Shown here in pieces: positions 46,156 to 56,100 of a stretch of 64,000 nt of DNA. Origin of the DNA: Haliclona indistincta (Eukaryota > Porifera > Demospongiae > Haplosclerida > Chalinidae); NCBI GenBank assembly GCA_964017065.1, contig OZ024791.1, positions 7,244,547 to 7,308,546 of the forward strand, in the 5' to 3' direction. The translations under genes and the position numbers were made by a program. The notes below the pieces were generated by a model. It did not search any database, had not been told where the DNA came from, and saw only the letters and a program-made list of their open reading frames with translations. Within the stretch, counting starts at the first letter, position 1. Each line of letters opens with the position of its first letter.

Positions 46156-49100
46156 CTAATCTATCTTAGTTCTGACTGGTTTTGTCCCATTTTTCATTTT
46201 CTTAAATCGCTTGTATAAGTTGATCAACATTGGAATACCGATTGGAAGGAACAGTGGAATATAAATAGCAAATCTGCAAAAAAGGAGATAAAAAGCACTT
46301 TTAGCGGTGTGTGTGCTCACTTCTGGTCATCAGGGAAGTACAAGAGTGCCAGTATGGAAGGATCATAGAATGCGTTCTCTGTATCAGGGTGACATTACTG
46401 CAATACTCATCTCTCTCTGGTACTCACCAGCATTGAGCATGGCTGACTTGGCGTGAGTATAAGCCTCCTCTAAGTCACCATCTTCAGCCAGAGAGTAGCT
46501 CTATCATATGACAAAGCGACATTACCATGAACAACTCATCTAGCTCACCTTGATTAGATCTTGAAGTGCCTCCTCCACCTTTCAGATCAACAAAACATGT
46601 TTCTCAACCATAGAATCGATTATTAACCTGAGACTGTATGTGGTCTCCTATAACCATGTTCTTGACTTTGTCCAGTAACTGAACTAGCGATACTAGAGAG
46701 CCGACAGCAGTGGAAGCGCTCTCCATCATCTTGACAACCAAAAGCTGATCCTCAAGCTATATAAGAAGATCACATCACATCAGTATCAGATCATCACGTC
46801 ATACCCAATCAGTCGATATGCCGGGCTCAACAGTGGGATAGTGCCGTTTCAAACATTCCTCATGATTCAGCTGCTTGTCCTAAGCAAACAGATAGCTCAC
46901 TAGATGATGGGTAAGCGATCGTGATGTACACCCACCGCAGACGGTAGGCCTAGTAGCAGTTTGAGGTGCTGTACAAACAGAGGCATCACAGACTCCATGT
47001 CCACTATTAGAGGACCGACACGATGCTTCACTGCTCTTGATCCATTGTGATTAAACACGGCCACACCTCCCCACTGAGGGATCAGAAATGAATCAGCAGG
47101 AGGGCTGCTAGAATCTAAAACCAAGTCATCAACCATGCTGTAATAAAACAAAGAGTACCTTTCTTCTCCTTGATGTGCAAAGGAACTTCATTTAATCTCG
47201 GAACGTATACCACAAAATTAAGTCCCAGCCATTGAGAGCCTAGAGCAATAAACAACGTTGTAATCAGAGCAATAAACAACGTTGTAGACAGAGAGAGCAC
47301 TGTAGAGACAGAGCACTGTAGCACTAAACAGAGCACTGTAGAGCACTAAACAGAGCAATAAACAACGTTGTAGACAGAGAGAGCACTGTAGAGACAGAGC
47401 ACTGTAGCACTAAACAGAGCACTGTAGAGCACTAAACAGAGCAATAAACAACGTTGTAAAATAATCAATGGTACCTAGTTTAGCCTCTAGACTGCTGATC
47501 AGAGGAGGCAACTGATCCACAGTCACAATATAGCTGTCATCCTTTTTTGACTTGAGATTGGTACTAGTGTAATAGAATACCTACATGTATAATGAATGAC
47601 AAAGCAAGTACCGTAACCCTCGCAAATGCGTCGAGGGTTGACAAACAAGGCACTAGAATTCAGATCTGACTTTAACTGCATATTGACCTGTGAACTTATT
47701 GTGAATTTTCCGAGCCTGGATATCCCCTTGCTGCTGATGAAAGGTAGCAAAATTGCTGTAGGGATACAATAGCGTAGCAACAGGCTCGCACAAGGTGGGT
47801 TCTTACAGTTGGTAGCATTTTCCACATTCCAAGTACAGTCCAGTTCGGCTGGGTCTGGAACAAGAAACGTGATTGTCACCTGATAGCCTGGAGAAAATAG
47901 CACCATTAGAACGCGATGTAGCAGTACGTAGTCCACCTTCAGAAGATCTTAGTTGTCTAAGTCCCTCCATATCAAACTGCACAGGTATAAATACTACTCA
48001 CAGTCTACATCCATTGCTATCTTGTTGTCTAATACCTGAGCTTGTCTATCTCTGAGTAATCTCATAACAGTGCTGTTCACCACTGCATGCCCACTCAGCT
48101 GTCTCACAGCTTCTTCCACTCTAGTATGCAGTTCGATATCTGAAATACCAAAAATGAATAATTACGCTCTCAATGTGTTCTTGGTAACCTTTCTGATATT
48201 CAACCACAGCGTGCCTCTGACGAGAGTAGAACACACCAGTTTGGTCACTATCAGCAGCACACGGCAAGCTACCACTGGGGACCAGATAGACAGTGTATTT
48301 ACCCACGGATGAATTGAAGGCATCAGAAACTGCACAAATCACCATTATGCAACATAAGATAGCAGTACAGTCATTTTGCACCTCTGAATGGATCTTTCTG
48401 CAGCTGACTCAGAATAACATTTCTTTGCAAGTTACCTAAAACAGTACAGCAAATTTCACCTATCTTGAAACACCTGTCTAATGTCTAATGTTCAATCCAG
48501 CATTTCATCAACTTAACACTTTAGCGCTAACTAGTAAGTGAGCCTGAGAAAGAGAGCTTTTGGTTTCAAGTTTGTGAACATTGCACTGAGCTGCTCTATC
48601 AATTGCATGGTGTGAACCTGAACTCAATTGTGGTCATGAACAACTGTTCCATCCATTGCATAGACGACGTAATTCATCTGATAAATAGTGTTGGGGCTCT
48701 TGTTCTCTTCTTACCTCCATATTCAACAGACCTGAACCCTATCGCACACTGCTTTATTAAAGTGAAATCGTTTCTATTGGCCAATGAAGATACTGCCTAA
48801 ACAGTGCAAGACATATAACTCTTAATAACAGCTCAATAACTTCTAATGATTGTAAAGCATGGTCTCGCAACTGTGGCTATTTGCATGCTGATGACCTGAA
48901 TTTTTCATTTTAATTATGATGTGTTTTTAACAGCTGCAATTGATAGAGCAGCTCAGTGCAATGTTCACTGACTTGAAGCCAAAAGCTCTTTCTCAGGCTC
49001 ACTTACTACTAGCGCTAAAGTGTTAAGTTGATGAAATGCTGGATTGAACATTAGACATTAGACAGGTGTTTCAAGATAGGTGAAATTTGCGGTACAATAC

Positions 49101-49547
49101 TACAGGAGATAACACACACATGTAATTGACTACCTGGTCTGAGAAAGTCAATATTATACACCAACTCACTGATGACATCTTTTTTCCCGACTGCAGCGGA
49201 AAGACACAGAAATGAAAGCATCATTGTACCACACTAGTATCTTGCTAGTATCACCTCTCTCTCTTAGTCTCTGTTCCAACAGTTGAGTATTTAGTGGATT
49301 CTTGTCACCTTCTAATAGATCCACTATTTTAACTGTGTATGCAATCGTTGGAGGGATCTAGAAGACAGCATTGTGATCGATCGTGATCAATCCTACTCAC
49401 TGAGATATCTGAAAGTTGCTCAATTTCATTGTACGGCAAATGGCAGCGATATACTTCAGTTGTTTTCCACCAGAGCGGTACACCAACACATATGCACACA
49501 CCCAGTACGCTCAGCAGTGACAGTAGGTCCTTGGAAACTGGAATCAT
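46156..49547 (-). CDS. PIGS: PIG-S, GPI transamidase subunit
   Basis: ER-membrane subunit of the GPI transamidase that attaches GPI anchors to proteins. Start ATG 49547 (MIPVSKDLL), then a first transmembrane helix (LLSLLSVLGVCICVGVPLWW) and KTTEVYRCHLPYNEIEQL, the luminal start typical of PIG-S. Luminal exons follow, including YKVYLVPSGSLPCA-like sequence at 48290-48200, the region 47920-47640, and SFLIPQWGGVAVFNHNGSRA at 47095-47010. The C terminus, read from about 46270, has the second helix and a basic tail (MLINLYKRFKKMKNGTKPV), with TAG at 46156-46158. A two-TM topology with a large luminal domain fits the family. Introns host a decayed DDE transposon (48441-49098), a tandem repeat (47266-47462) and a short mobile-element remnant (47590-47641). 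Confidence 0.88.
47266..47462. repeat. Tandem repeat, about 86-bp unit, in PIGS intron
   Basis: About 2.2 near-identical units, each containing GAGCAATAAACAACGTTGTA and several shorter CAGAGCACTGTAG sub-repeats. Confidence 0.9.
47590..47641. repeat. Terminal remnant of the CCGAGGG family
   Basis: Only the last ~50 bp of the family remain: AATGACAAAGCAAGTACCGT and the hairpin terminus (AACCCTCGC ... GTCGAGGGTT). Confidence 0.75.
48441..49098. mobile_element. Tc1/IS630-type DNA transposon, decayed, in PIGS intron
   Basis: Terminal inverted repeats of about 160 bp: the left end has AGCAAATTTCACCTATCTTG and the right end its reverse complement. The centre (48603-48800, plus) keeps the last part of a DDE_3-type transposase: VVMNNCSIH, LVLFLPPYSTDLNPI, KVKSFLLANED. 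The family's second Asp (normally VMDN) is Asn and its catalytic Glu (normally NPIE) is Ala, and most of the enzyme is missing, so the element is not autonomous. Confidence 0.85.
48603..48800 (+). pseudogene. Transposase C-terminal fragment with lost catalytic residues
   Basis: A 65-residue open fragment inside the inverted-repeat element of the PIGS intron. It matches the catalytic C-terminal third of Tc1/IS630 DDE_3 transposases, with Asn at the second acidic position and Ala at the third. No N-terminal DNA-binding domain is present. Confidence 0.8.
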
Positions 49548-49644
49548 GGCGATGAGGAGATTGCGAGTGCCCGAAAATTACACATGTAAGCTTAGCCCCG
49601 CCCATACAGCAACAAGCGTGCGAATGGGCGTCAATCACTGCGTT

Positions 49645-50125
49645 CCTTTTGAATCTCGTTAGGGAAAGACATCCGGTCGGGGTCAAAGGTTGCGTTGCCA
49701 TGGAAATCATGTGATAAAGAATACTGACAACTAAACCCAAAACCTTAAAAACCTTCACCAAACTGCGCAAAGTCGGAGAGTCGTCCTAAACCGGGCCTTC
49801 GGCCCTTGGTAAGCCTAAGGATCGTCCTAAACCAGGCCTTTGGCCCTTGATAAGCCTAAGGATCGTCAGGAGGGTCGTCGTAAACTAAGGATCGTCGAGA
49901 AATTAGCTCAAAACGTAAGTTTTAGCCTTGGCAAAAAATATTAAAAAACATTCTTATAGCGAGAATCGAACCCTGAACGATTGCATTACAAGCCACCGCA
50001 ACCGACTGACCAGTCATTGCTACAAACAAGGCTTTATAGTGATTGCAGCAGCGGATTTTTCGTGCCACACATCACGTGAATTTTGACCTTTGACCCAGAC
50101 CGGATGTCTTCCCCTAACGAGATTC
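49645..50125. repeat. Foldback element with tRNA-like module, upstream of PIGS
   Basis: Inverted ends AATCTCGTTAGGGAAAGACA and its counterpart ending near 50125, with a second pair GGTCAAAGG / CCTTTGACC. Internally it has the same order as the 7860-8402 element: CTAAACCCAAAACCTTAAAA, GGGCCTTCGGCCC units, GATCGTC repeats, an A-rich segment, the tRNA-like module and GCTTTATAGTGATT. Confidence 0.8.
49957..50025 (-). other. tRNA-like Pol III module in foldback element
   Basis: Minus strand: GGTCAGTCGGTTGCGGTGGC (A-box region, degenerate) and GGGTTCGATTCTCGC (good B box). Shares flanking GCTACAAACAAGGCTTTATA with the module at 8199-8278. Confidence 0.55.
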
Positions 50126-50139
50126 GTTTGTCGCAATTC

Positions 50140-50206
50140 TCAGGAATTTTAAAGAGGAAAATTTTCCATATAATATTATGGGAAATTTCCCTCTTTAAAA
50201 ATTCCT
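50140..50206. repeat. Small palindrome
   Basis: CTCAGGAATTTTAAAGAGGA and its near-exact inverse flank an AT-rich centre; about 67 bp in total. Confidence 0.85.
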
Positions 50207-50690
50207 GAGTGTGGAAGCCACTCACATTTGTGGAAGCCAGCCACATTTGTGGAAGCCACTTGTCAGTTTTCTGGTAAACCTACATCTGGTCCTTTAATTG
50301 ATCCTGAGAAGAAAGCATTGAATGGTTTGTATTTATCACTGAGGCTGTACTCTATTAGCCACTTGCTTGCTCTAGTGGCTGTGTCCCTCACTGATGCTGG
50401 TGTCTCTGCCAGGAGTTTGCCTCGCTCAGTCCATGACTAGAGTATTATAGGGCATTTACAGCCATTGCTGTAGAATAAATTCGATCTTCACTATGAGAGA
50501 TTGGTTTGCCTGCAATGAATTTATTGATAATCATTGGAAGTTTGCATAAGACCAACAGTATAAGATACCACAATTTTAAAATTTTGATTACACCAGCCCA
50601 CAAGTCTAGTCTATGGGTAATTTTAAACCACCCATTGGACCTGTGCATGCACCTGAAGTTGTCACTACCCTAGCTGGAATGTGGACAGTA
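50207..50690. other. Repeat-like spacer
   Basis: Begins with three copies of a TTTGTGGAAGCCA-type unit (50211-50262). The rest shows no gene or clear repeat structure. Confidence 0.45.
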
Positions 50691-50699
50691 CTGTAGTAA

Positions 50700-51300
50700 G
50701 ACATGTCCATTCATTTAATTTACCAAATTCATTATCTTTTGTCTCCAGTTCTGAGAAAACCACCATAGTATACATACTCTCCTTCATTGACAGCAGCTGC
50801 AACAATAGCCTCGGTCTTGTAGTTGACTCGGTCTCAACTACAATAGCCTTGTAGTTGAGTTGTATTTCTCAGGCCAGAATGTCATGATAGAGCTATCCAG
50901 TGGTTTGTTCTTAATCTTGTCATGATCAGTAGCTAGTGCCTTTAGTGCGTTCGTTAGCTGTTCATCTGATGGACGAGGGCCGCCTGAAAAATCGAGTTAC
51001 CTCCAGCAATGTGGATGTGATCCATTCTGTAACAAACCCATTGTCATCGAACACCTAGAACTGATCGCGTAAAAGCGTTTCTATCGGACCTCCCATGAAG
51101 TTCAGCTTGATTTGCGAGGGATAGACACCAAACTGCTTTTGCGCCAAAGGGTCTTCCTTTGTTTCATGTTTAACCTAGATTCAGAAACATGTGTCAACTA
51201 GCTGTGTCCTAAAATATCTTACTGATTTGCGTGTATTTTCGCCTACCTGTGCTTCGGCTACCAGCTTGTCAGGTGTTCGATTGTTTCATTTACGCTGCGA
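50700..51300 (-). pseudogene. Decayed protein-coding remnant of unknown family
   Basis: Read on the minus strand, several adjoining segments look protein-coding: TPDKLVAEAQ with a donor (about 51285-51248), VKHETKEDPLAQKQFGVYPS then QIKLNFMGGPIETLLRDQ (about 51175-51058), VFDDNGFVTEWITSTLLE (about 51054-51001), RPSDEQLTNALKALATDHDK and LDSSIMTFWPEKYN (about 50980-50865), and TEAIVAAAVNEGEYVYYGGF (about 50830-50760). The second and third segments are joined in frame except for a TAG codon at about 51055-51057, the apparent gap between the third and fourth is only 17 bp, and the join to the last contains a short tandem duplication. This suggests a broken gene copy. I do not recognise the family. 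Confidence 0.5.
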
Positions 51301-51432
51301 GCAGTCACAAGCGGCAGGCCAGTACCAGAGTGAGACAGGAGGTGTAGTACTAGGAGCACACAATCAATGAGACCACCAGAACAGCTGCTGCATTGTCACA
51401 ATGTACTTGTACAGGCTGTAGGAAGTACATAC

Positions 51433-51710
51433 ACAAGTAATAAAAACATTTTAACCAAAATGGAAGAGATTTAGGGTTGGTACATTTATCGAAAAAGTAT
51501 GGAAACAAGATTTGAAATGTAACAATAGCAGTGTAATGCTACCTCCCTATTAAATTAACCACAACTATCGAAAGCAGTTAATTTAGGGAGGTAGCATTAC
51601 ACTGCTATTGTTACAATCCTTTTCATTTCAAATCTTGTTTCCATACTTTTTCGATAAATGTACCAACCCTAAATCTCTTCCATTTTGGTTAAAATGTTTT
51701 TATTACTTGT
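51433..51710. repeat. Near-perfect inverted repeat (MITE-like), 278 bp
   Basis: ACAAGTAATAAAAACATTTT on the left returns inverted at the right end; arms are about 125 bp and nearly identical, with one small insertion in the right arm, around a loop of roughly 25 bp. High arm identity points to recent origin or conversion. Confidence 0.9.
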
Positions 51711-52419
51711 TTCTTTTCTTTTTTTTAATTAATGACTTAGTTGGCACTTATGCTAATACAGTGTATACATAGTTTCAAAAGTAATAATTGTAATAATAGT
51801 TCCGGCAGCAGACTGCACTCGGTTCAGTGACTCTGCACTGCATGCAACATGTACCATGCAACATTAGCTAAGCTTAAGATAGCATTCTTACAAGCCTGAA
51901 CAGACAAATCCAGTGTAACAGTGAAGATATGTTCGTTGTCTGCTGTGAACACTGCTAGTGCACATGTAGTGGCAGCAGCACTCGCGTTCCAAGCAATTTG
52001 TACTAAGGTGCGCTTGTATTAGAATAATTACATACACGGGCGTGCGCGAGTAGGCGTAACCTAGTAACGGAGTTCAAACAGAATGATGGAATGGAGTCTG
52101 TTATGGACCAAAAATCGCTGTTTTTCTGGAAATACTCGCTTCTCCCAGTGTTTTAGGCCTAAATAGATATCAGGTGCACTGATGGTCATAGGTAGCATTG
52201 CTTCTGTGTAGGTTTAGCTGCGTTTGGTTCCCTCACTACTGTGCTAGACTCTCTGAAGAATAGGAAAGAAAGAAAGAAAGAAGGAAAGAAGAAGATGAAC
52301 AAACGGGTGACCACGTGAACTCTGGTTTACCACCTTAGACCTGGTTTCTTTTGCTTCTAAAGGTCTCTTTGTAATCGCACAAATCGTGCAAGGAGCTTCA
52401 GAACGTTAGATTGGCTTGA
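51711..52419. other. Intergenic, no gene identified
   Basis: About 700 bp with a short GAAA/AAGG simple repeat near 52262-52295. No exon signal recognised. Confidence 0.45.
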
Positions 52420-52812
52420 AACGCCGGATCATGTGAAAAGAACGGACCAACAGTATAGGACTTGCGCTAGAAGCCGTACAAATGACACGGATTTCACGCG
52501 CTCGTGAGGTGGTAAAAACAGGAATGGCAAATAAGAAACGGCGCCGTTATTGCACTAGAAACTACTAAATCCTAAACCCAAGACCCTAAAAACCTTCGCC
52601 TAACAGCGCCCAGTATTCGCCTAACATGCCATAATAGTACTGGGCGCCGTTAGGTTTATACTGGCGCCGTTAGGTCTAGTACTAGGCGCTGTTGGGCGCC
52701 GTTTCTTATTTCCCGTTCCTGTTTTTACCGCCTCACGAGCTCGTGAAATCCGTGTCATTTGTACGGCTTCTCGCGCAAGTCCTACAGTTGGTCCGTTCTT
52801 TTCACATGATCC
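52420..52812. repeat. Foldback element with arms of about 130 bp
   Basis: ACGCCGGATCATGTGAAAAG at left and its reverse complement at right. Inside are GACACGGATTTCACG on both arms, the shared core block CTAAACCCAAGACCCTAAAA (about 52571), and several GGCGCCGTTA repeats in the centre. Confidence 0.85.
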
Positions 52813-53193
52813 GAAACGCCCGTACGGCGAAGATATGGTAGTGCCGTACTTAGTGCCTCCAGGCGAGACGCCATCTTGTCATGCCCGTTCCAACTGGCCT
52901 TATAGTCTTTATTAGTAGACTCATTGTAAGCGCTTGCCTCTTAGGATAGCCCCTAGGTATTTAAAATACTCCTGATGTCGCCAACAGCCAAGATATACGT
53001 GAACTATTGCGTTTAGCCTAAGTGTAGCCGCCATCTTGTTTTCCGCCCAACCCTAAATATGCCACGACTACCGCGTGGCGCATGGCTGGCATAATATTAA
53101 TGAGCTCCGCCCACAGTAAGTTACGCATAAAAATTATTAATACGCTCGACATTCATTCATTCACACATCATAGCGTCACTGCAAGACCGGAGC

Positions 53194-56100
53194 CATGTGT
53201 AACTTCTGGATGATCCATTGCTGCCGGATGTGTATTTTCCTGGCGATGTGCTGTCGCCTGTCATCAGGCTCAGTATGCGATGCAGCAACAAGTATGATTA
53301 CCATCGTTCATTGTGTGATAATTGAATCTGTCTTGCATGTTGCAGATAGCTCAGACTATGGCTGCAACCTGTTGTTCAACGTTAACTGCTCCAGTGGAAC
53401 ATTTAGCCTTTCAAATCAACTACCCCGAGTCGAAATAACTTGGGTGACGGTTGAGTCACGATGCAATGGCACTGGAATAGTCAACCAACAGGTCAGACAG
53501 TACAGTCTTTGACTACCGTCGACAACTACTATATTAATGAACAGATTTCACGAAACCCTCGGCGTGTTGCACATTGTAGAGTTAGCTCCTTGGTTATGGT
53601 TTGCAGAAGGAGCTTTGCAGCTAAAACCAACCTGGTTGCAATTGAAACTGCTCTTGGCTTTGATAGGCTTTTTCTTGAGATGTCTACGCACCCCCAGAGC
53701 TTTCCTAAAGTTTAGATAGAATCTACAAGTACCTAGGTAGTCAACTGTGGGCGCTTTTGCCGTCAGAGAGGTCCAAGATGGCTGTCAAGGTGAGCCAGCC
53801 ATACATAACTCGAGAACGAAAGCACTTTAGCGAATCCACGAGTCACATTGCAAGCCATTGTCGTGCCATACCTTTACAGAGTTTCAGAAGCGATAGCGAT
53901 AGCCTCGTCCCCAGACCCTGGTGACGAGGGTCTGGGGACGAGACTACGGTTGTACCGCCCCGGCCCGCCCCGTTTAAGGTTACCACGCCCACAAGTGAAA
54001 AAACGCGCTTGTTGGTTTGGCTGAACAAAGTACGGAAGCCCAGAGCGGACATTCCACTTTCCATTTTCCACTTCCAGTTTCCAATTTCCATTTTGTATAA
54101 AGCAAGGCAAAAACTGTAGAGCACACGTTGAAAGATGCATATTTAGCTTGAACCAGTAATCAGAGAGCGGTTGTAGCTCATTCCAGGCTTCCAGCGCGAT
54201 GAACACTCGGCTGTATGTGTTCGTGAGCCTGAGCGAACACATCCTTCATCTCTCAGTGCAATGACAAGGCGGCATGCAGGGTCACTGGGTCACTACTGTA
54301 TTTGCGACTGAGATGCACACGTTAACTCTGAAGAATCATTAATTTTATTAATGCTGCATAAGTAGCAGGATCACTACTATATCGATTATCTATGCTACAA
54401 CTCAGTTGTGTGTGCCAGGATATTCAGTGCGCAACAGCCGCAACTGCATGCTGGCTTCATGCCAGCCTGATATGCCAGATTTAAAGTGTGCATTTATGCA
54501 TTGTAGTGATCCATTCCTGCATGCTGTTTGTTACAAATGCAAATCTCACATTGTGAGGGAGTGCTCGCTCAGGCTCACGAAGCACACAAGGGCCAGGTGC
54601 TCGTTGCGGCTCACCCCGGTATAACTGCTCTCTGGTTACTGGTTAAAGCTAAAAATACGTCTTTCAACGTGTACTCTACAGTTTTTACCGTGTTTTACCG
54701 CACTGATACAAAATGGAAAATGGAAAGTGGAATGTCCGCTCTGGGCTTCCGTAACAAAGCGCTGCATGTCCAGTTAGAGCAAAGACGCTGCTTTACGATT
54801 AATATTGGGCCTGGGGACCAGGCTAAGCAAAGACTGCACTTCGTCTTTAGCAAAAACGGTGGCGACATGAGACCAGGCTGAGCACTGTCACATGGTGATT
54901 GCGAGTAAAAAAGAGTTGCTGAAACACCCAGAAATTGTTAACCCTCGGCGCATGCGCGAGGGTTACGGTACTTGCCTGGTCGCATTCTGTCCATCGAGCT
55001 ACAGAGAACAGCGATCAATTCTACGCGTCGACTAAGGCAAGACAGACTAAGCACGACCAGAGCTTGCAATTTGACTCGTGGATTTTGCGGAAATGCTTTC
55101 GTTCGCGAGTTACGACTGGCTCACCTTGACAGCCGTCTCGGACCTCTCTGAGGACAAAAACGCTCATGGTTGGCTGTCTAGGTACTCTTACAGTCGATGT
55201 GAACTGTAGCACAGCTCTGGGATGCATAGATACTTCAAGAAAAGGTTGTCGGCTTACTACACACGTGTACGTATTCGGTTGTAGTCACGCCCACCTAACG
55301 CACCTTGACAGACCAACATACTAATTAGCCGTAATTTATGGAGTTTGCAGCTATGCAGACTGACACTACAATGTGAATGGCATGCCCGCCGAGGGTTTGT
55401 GAAATCTGTTCATTTGTTCATTCATTCGTTCTGTCCATCGAGCTGCAGAGACCATCGCTCACTTCTGAAACTCGGTAAAGGTATGAACAGACTTAGCACG
55501 ACAATGGCTTGCAATCTGACTCGTGGATTTTGCTGAAGTGCTTTCGTTCTCGAGTTATGTATGGCTGGCTCACCTTAACGGCCGTCTTTGACCTCTCTGA
55601 CGACAAAAGCGCCCATAGTTGACTATCTAGGTACTTGTAGATTCCATCTAAACAGCAGGACAGCTCTGGGGTGCGTAGACATCTCAAGAAATAGCCTATC
55701 AAAGCCAAGAGCAATGGCTACCTACTCGTGTTCACGGTCACGCCCACTTGACACACCTTGTCCTTGTGGTCAGCACTTTGCTGTCTTCTGTTTACCAGTA
55801 CAGTTTCAATAGCAAGCAGGTTGCAAAGCTCCTTCTGAAAGCCATAACTAGGAGCTAACTCTACAATGTGCAACACGCCAAGGGTTTGTGAAATCTTTTT
55901 TACAGCAGTAGTTTAAGTAGCTACAGCATATAAGGTAACCGCGCCTAATTCCGGACGGTTCCTAATTCCGGACACTCTACTTTTCATGCTGCATTTCTCA
56001 AGAATGCGTTGACGTAGTTTAGCCATTTTTACTACGCAGGTAGAGCTATCATAGGAGCATCATCTCACTGAGTTTTAAGTACTAAACTATTACCAGTGGT

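Noticed and set aside
50228..50440. 70-residue open frame following the GTGGAAGCCA repeats
   Set aside because: It begins within the tandem repeat and has no protein-family pattern or splice support.
53194..53512. Complete small secreted protein of 105 residues ending at 53512
   Set aside because: The open frame passes through a GT-AG intron (53291-53345) and a donor after 53491; the spliced reading continues as part of a larger gene.
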